Shown here: positions 1 to 14,950 of the stretch, one piece after another
Layout: the number at the start of each line of letters is the position of its first letter
Position numbering within the stretch: the first letter of the stretch is position 1
From: Neurospora intermedia
Lineage: Eukaryota > Ascomycota > Sordariomycetes > Sordariales > Sordariaceae
NCBI GenBank assembly: GCA_037102815.1
Contig: BTPP01000002.1
Location: 1,364,001-1,428,000, forward strand
Reading direction: 5' to 3'
DNA: 64,000 nucleotides
Translations under genes and position numbers: made by a program
The notes under the pieces: model-generated
What the model was told of the DNA's origin: nothing
Databases searched by the model: none
The model's input: only the letters and a program-made list of their open reading frames with translations

Positions 1-900
1 TAGGTATCGTCGGTAAATAAATCGACGTCCAATTCCTTCTTATCGTTAAGGCCTAAGCGAATTAATTCCTCTTATTATAGTAGCCTCTCGAATAAATTGG
101 GGGATTATCGGGCAATATTATTTATTTGCTATATTAAAGCCGGGTTAAATAGGGCGTAGGCGTTTAGTAGAATAAATCGAATAGTATAAACGACATATTC
201 GTATTATAGAATCTATTATTCGATATTTCGGCCGTTAATTGTTTCTACTATCTTCTTAAAGCACCTATAAACGAATATTATTAATATTAATTCTATAATA
301 TCGTTCGTTGTATCGCCGGCCTAGGTTTTATATACCCTAATTACAATTAATTATATAGGGCAGCCTAGTACCGGGCCGAGATTTCGTATAATAAATACTA
401 TTCAAAGGTTGTAATATAATATATATATATTAAGAAGGGCACCATCAATTTTAAGGGTAATTATTAGTACAATATATTTAATAACTTACTTATAATACTT
501 TTCTTCTACTAATATATTTAATAACCTAGGCGGACTATACTCTTCGTAAATATCTATATAGTATATACCCAAATAGACATTCGGCCGTAATATTAATATA
601 ATATATTACTTTATACGCTTAGGTAAAAGTCGTAATTCTATAGCAACTTTAGCGGCCGCTTCAACAACTAGTATAGCTTTATCTTCAATAGCAAAATCAT
701 CGTCAGTATTATCGTCGATAATAATCAATACCGAAGATTATTAAAATACTTCTATTTAAACTTAAAATAACTATCTAAATAATACAAAACTGCTTTAAAA
801 CCGGAAACGCCGATTTCTGGTCGAGGAGTACTCCAAAACGAAAACTGACAACGGCAATCGACTCAGGAGGGTCGTTTACGTCCCTTACAATATCCTACGA
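1..900. other. Unassigned RIP-degraded sequence
   Basis: AT-rich mutated sequence with no feature I can name. The minus strand keeps some long stop-poor stretches but no motif I recognise. A less mutated patch at about 780-910 keeps CpA and lies just before the ORF1 region of the plus-strand LINE, so it may be that element's 5' leader. Confidence 0.4.
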
Positions 901-3900
901 CGAGCGCAGCGACGGCGTTATATTATCGTTGCTAATAATTATCGATAACGGTATTCGTAGATTTAAAAATAGTGTCTATAACCCGTTCGCAGAGATTTCA
1001 ATATACAATAATCTTAAAGCTGTACTTACTACGAAGACTTCGGATAAAACGAAGGAAAATAATAAAATATTAAAGAAGTTTATTATTAAAATAAATAAAT
1101 TTACGGACTATAATATTATTTCGATTGAGGATTATCGTTAGGCTTAGGAATTACTTTTCGAATTCGCGAAAGTACGTATTAAAAAAAGTAGGTTTATACG
1201 ACCCGAGGTTAATAAGGTTAGGACCGACTAGTTTATTATTAAAAAGGATTTCGACGATTTGAAGAAGGATATTTTAAAGGAAATTAAAAAAGGCGTTTAA
1301 GAGGTATTAAAGCGTTAGGCCGATATTATAGCGAAAGTTAGCCCGAATAAAATTGGTATTACCTTCTAATAATTACCTATTATTATTAAGAAGTTTATCC
1401 CTTCTAACTTCGAGCGGTAATTTACTATTAAGAGAGCGATAATCGCCGCCGAGTTTGTAAACCGTTTAAATAAAAATACGAAGACGATTTTAGTTATATA
1501 TTTAAATAAGAAGAATATTAGCCTAATAGTCCGAACGGTTATTAAAATACTAATAACCGGAGACTATATAATTATATTTAACGAATTTATATATAATTAA
1601 TATTAGTATAATTAAATATAGGCTAAAGAAGTTTTCGGCCCCAATATTCTTATTACTATAAGTATTATAAATATATTAGTTCGAAGCGTACTTTAGAATA
1701 GTATTAATAATTATATTATATTAGAAGTTATATTAAATATAGTGAAAGAGAAAAACCCGGAGGTATTTATTATTAGAGTTCGGTTATAGAAAAGAAGGGA
1801 CGGAGAGAATAAAAGCTTATTCCTAATAGAAGTCGCTATTATATTAGTAGTATACGTCCTCTAAAATAACCTTTTCCTCTAGGATAGCAATATATATTTA
1901 TACGAACCGTTCTAAACCTCGAGTAATATTTAATAATATTTTAAATATTAGGGAATTGGATATATAGTAAGATTTTACCGTTAAAAAGATATTTGCGCTT
2001 ATTATAGTAACGTTAAATATAAAGGAGATCGTTTTAGTAAAGTAAATTGCCCGTTTAATAATAATAAATTATTTATTTATTATAAACCGTATAGGAAGAA
2101 GGGTTATTATACGTATAATTATAAGGAGTATTCTATTTTCTAGAAGGCAATTACGAAAGTGTTTATTACGTACGTTAAAAGGCCGTAGGCGTTTGCCCCC
2201 TATAAGAATTTAATTAGAAAAGTATTAGAGCCGATAATAGAAATTATAAACGAGGGCGTCCTTCTAAACGCCCCTTCTAATTCCTATACTATTACTACCC
2301 TAGAGAAATATATTAGAGGAATTATAAAGAGGGGACGATTGAAAAAGATTGTTAACTTATTTTCCCGACCGAAATTATTAAACCCGTAGGGTCCGATAGA
2401 TATTTATATATATTTATAGAACGTAGGGGGGAGTTAATTATATAGTAGTAATAACGTTTATACAATTATAGCCCCCCCTAGGGAAGTAATACCCTTATTC
2501 TCTATTAAAAGATTAGAAGGAACCTTATTTTAGGGTAATTAATAATTTAATTAAAAATATTCTATTAGAATGTAAGGAAGTCGTACGAAAGAAGGAAGCT
2601 TTTATTCGAATAGGAGGAGACTTATAATATTATAGCGATTTAAAAACCGGATAGAAATTTAAATAGGGATATTTACTACCCTAGAGGCGGGAGATATTTC
2701 GAGGTTAATTATATAGAAAAAGGGAGGGTAGTAATATATATAAATAAGAAATAGAATTTAAAGGACTTAAATTTCTAATTTAGAAAGGATTGGACTATAG
2801 TAATATTTAAAAGTTTGAGGGACTTAACGACTGTTTTTTCTATTTACTTTTTTATTTTTATATAGGGAATATTAAAATACTAATAGGAATCGCCGTTCTT
2901 TGAATTTATTAAAGTCGGACCTCCGGCGGGAAATTTAATTATAATTAGGGATTATAATCTCTATTATTCTAATTAGGATTTAGAGAATAGGATTAATTTA
3001 GGGGCTATTCGCTTTTTTATATAAGTACGATACTAGAAATTTAATTTATTTACCCCCCGTAGTAAGTTAATAAAATTCGGGAATATAATATAAAGAAAGA
3101 GGGATAGAATAATCGATTATATATAATTATTACTTAAAGTTAAGGCCGAATATTAGGGAGTATAGAAATACGAGTAAACCGGTTCGGACTATTACCCTTA
3201 GGAAATTTAAATTTAAGTAGGAAAAAAAAATAAAAGAACGGAAGAGGAAAGAGGATATAATTAGAATTTTATAAATATAGTGAAGGTGAAGGAGGCGTTA
3301 GAGAAACGGATATTAGTCCCGGAAAGGATTAATATAGTAGAGGATTTTAAATTCGCCTTTTATAGATTCGTTGGGGAATTTATAAATATTATAAAAGAAT
3401 TTGTACTATATTAGAAAAAAGGTCGAAGGAGGAAAGTAAATTAATAGATATTAGGATATAAAACGGTAATAAAAGAAGTATAGAGGATATATTAGAAGTA
3501 GTTTAAATATTAAATAGTATTAAATTAGAGGGATTTTATTAAAATTATAATAAAAAAGAAGAGGATAATTATAAAAATTTAGTAAGCTACGTAGTATAAT
3601 AGCGTCGCTGAAACTTTAAAGAACCTAAATCAATTTTAGCTTTTAAAATAATAGGCCCGAACTTAAAGCTATTAATTAATAGACCCGTTTAAATTACTAA
3701 CCTTTTAAACCTATAAGGGGGTAATAGAAATTAGAAACTATAATAATAAGGCCAAAATCTTTACTAACTACTTCTTTTTAAAGGTAGAAGTCCTAATAAA
3801 TTATTTACTAAATTAGATTAAATTATTAAATAGTACTAAACTAATAATTATTAGTAAATTAATTAATAAAGAGGACGTTTAGGACGTACTTTCCCGGATA

Positions 3901-6100
3901 GCGTTTAATAAGGCCCTTAAAATTAATTAGTATTTAAATAAGTTTTTAAAATTATATAAAGAATTATTCTAGTAAATTATAGTATATTTAGTATCCGCTA
4001 GCCTCCGGTTCGGATATTTCCTATAATAATTTAAAAATATAAAAATAATTATCCTTAAGAAACCCGGGAAGAACGTTGCTTAATAGAGGCTAATAGGTGT
4101 ATAGAGGTTAATATCGCTATTTAATAATGTAAGAAAAATCTTCGAAATATTTATAATTAAAAGGTTTATATAAATAGTTAAAGAATTCAACCTCCTATTA
4201 GAGGGCTAAATAAGTAACCGAATAGGCCGTTTAATAAAATTTATAATTTAAGTAATTACTAATATAATATATATAATTTAAAAGCTCGGGGTTATAACGT
4301 CCTTTATACTCCTAAATTTAAAGGGAGCGTTTAATAGAATTAATTATAGGTAGCTTTTATATACCCTATAGGAAATACAATTCCTAACGTAAATTATTTA
4401 GTAGGTAGCGAATTTTATTGCTAGAAAAAAAGGCTCTCTCTTCTTTAATAATGAAACCTCCTACCCCTATATAATTATTATTAAAGTATTATAAAGTTCC
4501 CCCCTCTCCTCTATTTTATTTATTCTCTTTATTACCCTACTATACTGGAAATTAATAATAATCCCGAATATAATTATAGTTGGCTTCGTTAATGATATTA
4601 ATATTATAATAATAACCTATATTACCGAAGAAAATTACCGGACGCTATAAATAATATAGGAAATATATTTAGAATAAGTAGGGGCGAGAGGTATAGAATT
4701 TAAAGTAATTAAAATAGAGTTAATATATTTTATACGGAAGAAGGTACTAAGGATGGAAATTCTCTAATTCGGGGAAATAGTATTTTAATTAACGGAATTA
4801 ATATAATTCCTAAGGGTTTAGCTAGACTATAAATTCAATTATAGGGTTTATATAGAAGTAGTAAAAAAGAAAATAATAATATAGATAAATATATTTATAA
4901 AATTAGTAGCGAAGATATAGGGTTACTCCTTTATTCGGGTAAAGGAAAGATATATTAAATATATCCGTAGTACTATTATATATAGAGTTTTAATATTCTA
5001 TTAGCCGATTAAAATCTATAGAAAATTTCGGGGGATAATTATTAGGCTAGCGAAATATTAAATTAAGTATTTGAGAGTTATCGCTAGAGTATATAAAACT
5101 ACGCTAATATAAAATTTAGAGATAGAAACCTTCTATCCGTTATTCGACCTTTACTTTAATAAAAGGGTTCGGGCCTTTAAAGAAAGGTTCGCCCGGATAG
5201 ACTAAACCCGGTTCGTTCGGAGGATTATAATTTAGGTCTCTAATTATATTTGAATACGACGAATTAAAGGTTAGCTACCCGCCAATAAATTAGAGAGTAG
5301 TATAGTTAAAGTTTAGTAGGCCGAAATGTAAGTATTAATAGAGAAGTGACTAGTAATAGTAGTTAGACCCCCTTCGGAGTTAGGGATTTAATTATTATTA
5401 CTATTATAAGTTTTAAAGCCGATAGCTGTTAATAAAGAAGAGTAATTAGAGGATATAATAAATTAGGAATAGGTATTGTATTATAATTATTACCTAGCGG
5501 TAATAGTAGTAAAATTAGGACGATGGTATAAATTTACTATCGCCGACCTTACCTTTAAATTTAGTAGAGAGGTTATTTAACGATATATAGTTAGTATAAA
5601 GAAGAAGAAAAGAAGACGTTGATAATTAGAAGAAAACGAAGAAGAGCTATATTTATTAATTAAAGCGAAGAATTCCCTCCTTATTTAAATTAGAACGGAA
5701 ATTATTAACCTCCGGGCCTTCCTCTACCGGAGGAAAGTATTAAGCGTCCTGTTCCTATTTATACTTATAGGTTCGAGAAAGAAATATTCGCTTATATTGT
5801 CCTAAATTACTTTAATATAGATACTATTTTTTAATTAAATTTAGAAATTTAATTATTAACGAAGGAAGAACTCTAAAAATATTTAAATAATAGAATTAAA
5901 GTCGAAAGGATTCTATTATCGGCGTTAAAGTTAGGGAGGTTAAAAGAATATTATTTAGTAGTCGAATTAGAAGAGGAGTAATATAAAGAAATTGCAAAGT
6001 ATTCTTAAGAGGAAAACAGAATATTAATGATATTAGAATAATAGGACGGGAATGAGGAAGAAATATTTATATTAATTATAGGAGCTATTTAAATTACGGT
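900..6100 (+). mobile_element. Degraded Tad-like LINE (non-LTR retrotransposon)
   Basis: RIP-mutated non-LTR retrotransposon read on the plus strand. An ORF1 (gag-like) region starts near 929, where 70 codons remain open, and carries a CCHC-like Cys/His knuckle near 1,990-2,130. An endonuclease-like region follows at about 2,770-3,100. Reverse transcriptase is recognised by a degraded F-x-DD box (VGFVNDINII) near 4,580-4,610. The end of ORF2, near 5,680-5,800, shows the Tad-type pattern 'IRTEIINLRAFLYRRKV' (compare RTGKIGLRAFLYRRKVP in intact family members) that precedes a Cys/His finger. Domain order and this C-terminal motif fit the Tad1 clade. The exact 5' and 3' ends were not found and no target duplication was seen. 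It is heavily mutated and cannot be active. Confidence 0.7.
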
Positions 6101-7600
6101 TATAATAAAAACCGAAAAGTACTATTTAACGAACGTTTAATTGTACTTAAGAAATTATTCGAATAATTCTATTATACGAGCCTAATTCGCAATAACTTTA
6201 TAACGCTATTAAATTTAATTATTATTTATAAGGGCGCGGCCGGGAGTATTAATAATTATAGGACTACCGGGAATAGAACTATTACTACTATTAAAATTAG
6301 AAATTATACGAGTAGGAATAGTATAACTGCTACCGCCGGATATAATATGCGTAGGAGTAATAGTACTATTACTAGAATTGGATATAATCCGAATTGGATT
6401 TATGATATTACCGCCGGGTAAGGAAGGGATATAATTATAGCGAATATCCTTCGTAATTAATTTATAGTAACCCTTCTACTACTATTCGGCGATACTATAG
6501 CCTAGGGTATAAGGAAGACGTTTAAAATTAGTAGGAAGGTTATTTTATTCTAAACGAGTATATATACGATTAGAGAAATTATTAGTAATATAAATAAAAG
6601 TATTTAAATTACAGTTAAACTTATTCTAACCGTCTAATACTATAGTAATAACTATTATTTAAATAGTATTACGGGCGTCGCGGAAACCGGCGGGGACGTT
6701 TAGTATATATTTACCGGTAGTATAATCGTAGGTAACGTTCTAAGTACTACTAATTAGAAGTATAGGAGTTAAATAATAAAAGAAAAGAATAGAAAACGAG
6801 GGACCTACTAGTAGATGAAATAAAGTAAACCCTATTAGCAATAATCTTCTCAAAGGTATTAAAGGAATTAAGTTTATTATTAGAATATAAGACGGAAGTA
6901 AGATTTAGAATATAGTAAAAGTAAGGAATTTTATAAATAATACTAATTAAATTAGTATAAGGACCGAAGGAGGAAGGGAGGAAATTATATTAATTCTAAA
7001 AGGAATAACTATTAAGGAAATTACAAAGGGTATAAATAAGGAATATAAACTCTAAAGGTATAACTATAGGGGACGTAGGGCCTAGGGATATAACGGAAGA
7101 GGAACCCTCTATATTAAAAATTAAATTAATAGGGCTAGGATAATAGCGGTTAAAGGAAGTTATTTTAATAGAAATTATAATAGGGAAGAAGGAAGAGAAG
7201 GATTAGGAGGGGCGCCGTATAAGGGATTATATAAACGAGGGAAAAAGTCTTTATACTAATATAAATAGGGGTAAAGCCGCGGGGTAGGAAAGTAAATAAT
7301 AGGGCGGAGGTATTTACAAACGGGGGAGGAAGCGGAAAAGCGGGGTAATAGACGGGAAAATAGGATAGGGAAGCGGGGAGAAGGCGGAGGAAGGAATAGT
7401 AGGGAGTAAAATAGAGAGGTAGTAAAGGAAGTAGCGTACTAAATCTAATCCTCTTCCTATTATCCTTATTATTTTAATATTAGGATAACGTAGCGGTAGG
7501 AGAAACGAGATTATATTCGCTATAGCGGTGGGTGAAAATTATTATAGTTATAAACAAAGTAGGAGCGGCGTAGTAAACTACGGCCGAAATAGAGCTGGAG
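6100..7600. other. Unassigned RIP-degraded, purine-rich stretch
   Basis: Mutated sequence with a strong purine excess on the plus strand, especially about 6,840-7,440 (many GGAAG and GAGGAAG runs). No domain could be recognised in any frame. It could be the 3' untranslated part of the LINE or another element. Confidence 0.35.
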
Positions 7601-7619
7601 GTTTTTATCCGGAGGCGTT

Positions 7620-10600
7620 TAACGTCTTACGGTTTTCCCCTCTAGAGAACTGGAGAAGGACCCTATGCCAATAAGGCACTATAGTTTATAGTATAGGGAA
7701 TAAGAATATTATTTATCTAAATAATACTTCGGAGGGTAATTTTATTACCCTAGCTTTATTTTTAAAAAATTCTAATACTCGAGGATTATTAACTATACCC
7801 TCGGCTATGATATAATATATTAATTTATACTATACTCGAATAAATCTAATATAGTAATTTATATCCCGGTACTTAGAACCCTCGTTTCTAGTATTTATAA
7901 GTAGACAATTACTCTTAGCTATTATTACCAACGCCCTAGGAATCGAGCTAACTAATAAATCGTCGCTAGGATCGGGTATATTGCTGTATTTTATTATAGC
8001 TTCCTTCTAGGCATCCTAAATAAATAGATTGATACAGTCTTTTTCAAGCTATACTTCGAATAGTACCGGTATAATAATAGACTACCTACTATAGTAGGAT
8101 AGATTATAGCCTTTAAGGTAAGAAAATAGTAACGGTAAAACTAATTAACTAAGTAAAAATAGCTATAATTTGAGGGTACGACCGTATTCAAGCCGAGCTT
8201 AAGGTATTAAGAAGGCGTTAAGGATTATATTGTACATATATACTACTATACTTTATATATTATATCAATATTAGTATTTCTAGACAATAAACAAAATATA
8301 TTTCAAAATTAGAAGATAGGTAAAGAACGCACCTTTATATTCTAAATAGGCTAAATTAAGCGCCCGAATTATAATAATATCGAGAGCCGGTATTAAATCG
8401 AATAAAGCCGGCCAGTTCTCACCAATACCCTATTAGGTACGGTACGCCTTTTTATCGCCTTTTTTTCGAATATTAACTTCCACCTCGTACCGCATTTATA
8501 AATACTAATAATAATACCGGTTCATATCTAATAGACAGTCTATTACATTTTATTTATTAACAATATAGTCTAGTCTAATAAAATAAAATCGGCAAAACTT
8601 CAGACCAATAAGTCCTATAGTACCCGAATTCTTATTTTATTATAGTATATTACTAATATAATATATAATAAATACTAAAACTAGTATCGGCCGTCCCTAA
8701 ACTTCTATCATCTAGCCTTAATCTAATAGTATTAGACAACCTATAGTATTAACTATAACGTTAAAGTTTGCAGCATAGGGTCCGAGAACAATAAGGAAGA
8801 TATTAGTATTCCGGGCTCGTTTATTTCTATAATTGCCATATAATAAACCGGTAGGACTTTAATATATCCCTATAACTAACCGCCGAGCATTACAATAAAT
8901 ACTAAATCTATCAATAAATATAAGGACTAGGCAATTAAATATATTAAGTCCAAAATTATTTACTCTATCCTATTATTATTCAAATACCTCCCAGCTATAT
9001 ATTTTGAGTTCAAATTATACTCGAAGGGGTAATATAAATATTAATAGTATAATTTTTCGATCGAAGCTATTTACTTTAACCTACACACGCTATAATATAC
9101 GTCTAATTAGGTATAAATCCTTTTATCTAGGATTATTTAGAATAGTATTATACTTATAAAATAATTTGCGGGGCTTCCGAAGCTTTAATATCTCTAAAGT
9201 TTTATCGATAGGGGGGCTTGGATCATCTTAAACATCGCCATCGAAATAATCGACATAGATAGAAGTAAAGGAATTAATTAAGTATTAGGGAATTTAGTAT
9301 TTTTCTTCGAAATAATGTATTAGCTTATTTTTTATAAATTCTATACCTTTATTAATTTGTATATTAAAACCTAGACTAGGAAATTTATAATCGATATTAT
9401 TAATAGTAATATATTCCTATAGAACCAATATAATCTCCTTAGTATAATTAACGTAGTCTTTAGAGTAATTTTTCCTAATAGCCTTAATACGGCTAATATA
9501 TAATAGACGCTCAATATTATTTAAACGATAGGTACAATTATCGTTATTAAGATATTAAAAGTAGATAAAATCCAACGGGAAAATAGCCTTCCCAATATTA
9601 TTAGAATTACTAACAAAATGTATATATTCCTTTAATATTGTACGTATAGAGCTAGACTAGTATAGAATATAGTATAGCTCGGTTGGGTTATCTACTAAAT
9701 AGGCTATACCTTTATATATATTATTAGCGGTATCCGAATTAAGGAAGGCCTAGAATAGGGTATACGGATCTATAAAGAAAAGTAGGTCTATAATAGTAAT
9801 TAAATCTAACTCTAATTTAGTATCGCTATCTAAATTATTTTATTGCTCGTTGTATATAGTTTACTCCTATTACTATTGCTATTATTATTATCTCTTTCGA
9901 TTAGCTGTATTAATCTTCATCTTTTTGACTTACAACGGAATATTAGTAATTCGTATATCCAATAACGGTAATTTAGATTCTATATAACCTTTGAGTATCT
10001 ATAATTATTTTAGCATCCGCTTAACTACTAATACTAGTTTACCATCTTAACTACATAACGAACCTAATAACTAGTATAATATAGTATAATTAGCGCTTTT
10101 TATACGACTAATATACGCATATAAACCGAAACCTATATAGAAATCTAATAATTCTATAGATTTATTATAATAATAGTAAAGGAGTATAAATATATTAATA
10201 ATACCTCCTTTAATAGTAGTCCCCTGGATTCTAAATTCGGACTCAACTACTTAATATAGTATCTACTCATCCATCTACCCTTCAATAGCGTTATTATCCT
10301 CGAAGAAGTCCTTATCGAATACGATAGTATTTGGCTCTTGTCTGTCAAAATCTCGCTTAGTATATTCTATGTCCAGACGTAATTACTCTTCGTCGAAGCT
10401 AGTTAGAAGAATTTCGTAAAGATTAATATTATTAATATTATTATAGTCGATATTATCTACTATTAAGCGTTCTAATCTTTCCTATAGTATTATATTCTAA
10501 TTAATCGCTCCTATTATAAAATTAACTATTAAATTCAATTTAAATTATTAATTAAATAATTCTTACTATTATTTTCCTTATCTTCTTCCTCGTTTTCGTT

Positions 10601-10860
10601 TTTATTATCTTCTTTATTATTTAATCTAGTAACTAGGTTTAATATAATTACATCGTTATTATTATCGAAGAGGGGCGTAAAACCGGCACTCTAAGATCTA
10701 TAACTATACCGGTCCTCCTATTATTATTATTATTATAGTAGTAGTAAAACGGGGTCTCGTTATAAGGTAGGTACTCTACGACTACTATAACCAACCCGAA
10801 AAGACCTCTTATTGAGGGCTGGGGGTGCCTATTGTAATATATTCTTAAGTATACGGGCGA
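7620..10860 (-). mobile_element. Less mutated island with transposase-like coding traces
   Basis: This 3.2-kb stretch keeps clearly more CpA and TpG than its surroundings. On the minus strand, fragments of one long degraded protein can be followed from an acidic segment (about 10,700-10,550) through about 9,900-9,200 to about 9,050-8,560. The latter part includes a segment reading like FGLNIFNCLVLIFI followed by YGNYRNKRARNTNIFLIV. The pattern recalls large proteins carried by fungal DNA transposons, but I cannot assign a superfamily, and no convincing terminal inverted repeats were found at the island edges. Family assignment is a guess. Confidence 0.3.
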
Positions 10861-13800
10861 TTAGTATAACCGTTAAATATATTGGACTAAACTGGTTAAT
10901 AAAGTATAAAATAAATTATTATAAAAGGGAACGTTTGGATATAGAAGGAAAGTTAATTGTAAGGGAGAGAGTCGGGTAAATTAGAAATTATTAGACTATT
11001 AGAATAACGAAGACGGATTTAATTAATTCTATTATTTATAATTAGTCTAAAATATATATTTATTTATCCTATTTCGAAGTAAGTAAATACTTTAATCAAT
11101 TACACATTATATATACAACCTAATTCCCAAATACCTCTATACTAATTTATTTTATATACTACGTAATAAATATTAATATATAGAATATTTATTAAATAAT
11201 TCGGTAAAAGTATTATATAACCTACTTTGTAGGATAATAACTAGTAGATATCCATCCTAACAATTCTCTATATTATTAAATACAGTAGTATAGTATCTTT
11301 ATATTTATATATAGATTTACTATATTTGTTTATTAATATTATCTAGGGGCACCTATTATATAATTAACTATATACACTATTCCCCTACTAAGATTACATT
11401 TACTACCGTCCGGAAAGACCCCTACCCTATATAGCGCCAATCCTACTTCCCGACGGCGGCTTAAGCAAATAACCGTCGTATTTACTCTCAATACTATTAT
11501 TATTTACTATAATTACTATATAAACCCTGCTATTTTATTTTATCTTTAAAATTAAAATAAAGTCTATTCACCTACCTAATTACTATTATAATAGTATAGA
11601 AGGTAATAGAAACTAGTAGTTGTGCCCCGCGTACAATTAGGAATCTTTTACGAGCCGTTAAACTTTTCCCTCTTCCTCCTCTTCCTCCTCCTCCTCCTCT
11701 TTCTCCTCCTTTTTTATAACTAGTAATATATAGCTAAATTATCGCGCTAGCGTATTAAATTAGACAATTCGCAACTAATTCGAGTATATTAAGCTTTAAT
11801 AAAACGATTCTAAGCGCTATATTTGAGAAAGACTATAATTAGCGTCGTTTTAGCAGCTACCGTAAATTTTCCTCATTGTATTTTATATTAATATTTTATA
11901 TAATATTTATTAATAAGTTATTTAAATTATAGGTCCTAAAGGCCAAGGCGCTGCCTATACTATAGGTAGAAGTATAAATAAGAAGGTTTTAAAGAGGTCC
12001 GCTAACCTTAATAAATTCTTTAATTACGATAATAAGGATACTAATAAGGCCGAGGAATCTTCGTCCTCTTTTAGTAAAGAGGAGGATAATAATAATATTA
12101 GTAACGAAGACCCTTAATAGCTATAGTTTATACAACGGCCTACTAATCTTACTACCCCCGCCTAACTCTAACGTATAATTACTAATTATTTATAGGTCCT
12201 ACCCTAGATTTATTAAATAAACTACTTTATTTAGGCTGGATTTACTATATAGATTAATATCTATTTTAATAACGCTACGCTTCTTCTCCCTAGGAACTTC
12301 GTACGATTATTAAGAAAAGGCTTACACTTTATATTTTATTTACTATAATTATATTAATAAATCCTTTATAAAAGGACTTTTAAAAGAGATTCAATCGTTT
12401 AGGCCTATCCAATATAATATTAGACTACTGTTACCCTCCGTTTAATATTAGTAGCCTAATACTTGTACGCCTAGTTATACCCAATAATACTCCTAATATA
12501 TTTAATAGTATAGCTCCCGGTACGTAAATGCCTATACCGATTCCCCCGGGCTTTATTCTAAGATAATGCTAATTTTTATTTTAGTAATATATAGGATAGT
12601 ATCCCTAATTGTTCCCTTAATAATTCTAATAAGGCTAATATTAGAATTAATATTAAGGTTAATATTAGGGCTAATATTAGTAAGGCCTTTAAGGATAGCC
12701 GAATTATTAATCCTAATACTATAACCCTTATAATAAGCGCTATAAGTAGAAAGGAAAGGGCAATAGTTTACGAAGTGATGAGAATATACCTTCAATAGAC
12801 CTAGAAGTGGCGGTTATATTCGAGAAGGTCAATTAAAAAACGGCGGCTTAATAAAATAGGCCTCCCGTCCCCTCTTTCGAAATAATACTTAATTGTAGAT
12901 TTAATAGTTATATATCTATAATTATTAGCGCTATATTTGCTTTAACCCCCCTACCTACAATATTTACTCTTAATTAAAGATCTATTTTAGGTACTACTAT
13001 TACTCTACTTAACGATATATATTCGGACTTTAATTTTAAATCTAGCTTTAGAATAGGTTTTTAATAGTAGTAATTCAATACCTCACAATCTAGTCGCGAT
13101 ACCTCTAGTAGTAGTAATAATTCTAATTATATTATTATTGGTTTTATACACGCTAACTATATACATAGTCCGCCCAGTGGGCATACGGTGCTACTTCGTT
13201 CGTAGTCGGTAGGAAAAACCGTACTCTAATAGTCGGATGAAAACCCTCCGCTTCGCTATTGCAATAGCACCGTATCGGCTCCGTACCGTCCCGTTTTTCT
13301 TCCTCTCGGTATAACTTCACTATTATAACCGAAATTATAAATTTATATTATATACATAGCCGTCCCGGCCCTAGCCCGTCGCCGTCCCATCCCTATCCTT
13401 TTCGTTGTAATCTCCTTATAGTCGGTAACCTTTTATCCTATCTTTCTTTAATTATATTATTCTAAATCGCCTAAATTTCCTATAAAGGAAACTTCAACCC
13501 GCCTTCCTCCTTCCTTCCTTTCTTTCTCCTTTATACTATATTACTATACCCGCCGTATTATATCTACTCTACTACCGAATCCGCTATTACTTTACAATTA
13601 TATTTAATTTACTTTAATATTATTAATACTTCGCTATACTATGTAAGAAACCCCCTAATACTATTAAAAAGATATTTATTTCTAAAGTAGCGAAGGTTGT
13701 AACCCTCTTTAATAATTTAGAGGGCGGTACTACTTCGGACGCTATAGTATTTAATATTAACTCCGGTAGTTCGCTATAGGGTAATACTCCTATTAAATTT

Positions 13801-14950
13801 ATTACTTTTAAAAAGGTTTGGAAATATTTATTAAAGGAAACGTTAGAGAAGAAAAGCGCTACTATAGGGTACTTCCAGCCTCCCGAGAACTATAAATAAT
13901 ATAAATCTTATATTCGTAATTTTATATATATCCTTCCTTTAATTTACTAGGATTTACTTAGCTTTAAAATTACTTTTAATTAGGCCTAATACCTCTAGGA
14001 TCCTTATAAATCTCCGTTTCGTCGCTATAGCGTCTTTATTTTTAATCTATAAGGTAGTCTATTATAATATTCTTTATTATAAATATCAGATATAAAAGAG
14101 GACCGAGGAATACCCGGAGGACGAACTTCTTCCCTTAGTATATACCTTTATTGAAGCTACTATAATTCTATATAGTTATAATATTACTTAAACTAACTTT
14201 AAGGATAATTTTAAGAATTTCGTTAATAAAGTAGAGATTGTAAACGTTACGTAGGTTGCAGCGGATTATATTAACGCCGAACTTTCTTTTATCGGCGACT
14301 TTCTAATTTTAAATTTGTTAACCGTAATTGAATCCCCTATTAAGAAGAGAAAATTCGCTTATACTATTATCGATTCCTCTATAGATATTACTATATTTTA
14401 TAATAACGTCGCTATAATTCGTCTCTATATTACTTAAATCGAGGGTACTATCTATCTTCTTTCCAAAAAAATTAATACAATTACTATTAATATTATATAT
14501 ATTAGTAAAAGCTTAATAGCGGTTCGCGCCCGGTAAAATAATTTCAATAACTATCTCTCTTCTATAAATACCCTATATCGCCTCTATATTAATTCTACTA
14601 CTAACTTTCTTAATATAATTTATTAATATTAAATAGACTATTTATAATATTTATATTCGTTTTATAAATATAGGTCTAATCGACGAATCTTCTTTTGTTC
14701 GGCCCTACTACGGTATAAAAACGATTTTTACCGGTATTATTACCAAGGATTTTAATAAAGATAATAATAGAGGTTCTAATTTAAAGGATATTTATAATAA
14801 GGAGGTTAATACCTATAATAGCGCCGATATAATATTGAACGATAGTAATATAGAGTAATTAGTACCCTACTTCCCCTAATTTAATTATAATTTAGTTTTC
14901 TCCTAGGGTCGTTATTAATATATCTAATATATGTTTAGTCGGCTTTTCGT
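10861..14950. other. Unassigned RIP-degraded sequence
   Basis: AT-rich mutated DNA. It contains a pyrimidine tract at about 11,668-11,715 (CTCCTC repeats), an 80-codon minus-strand frame at 12,553-12,795 that is low-complexity Ile/Asn-rich and most likely a product of mutation, and a less mutated patch at about 13,150-13,330 (for example AGTCGGATGAAAACCCTCCG). No gene or element family was recognised. Confidence 0.4.

Noticed and set aside
7640-10850. Possible terminal inverted repeats of the milder island (CAATAAGGCAC near 7,668 and the reverse of GTGCCTATTG near 10,826)
   Set aside because: The match is only about 8-10 bases with a gap and no target duplication; not enough to call element ends.
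12553-12795. 80-codon minus-strand frame in the RIP block
   Set aside because: Ile/Asn-rich low-complexity product of AT-rich mutated DNA, not a gene.
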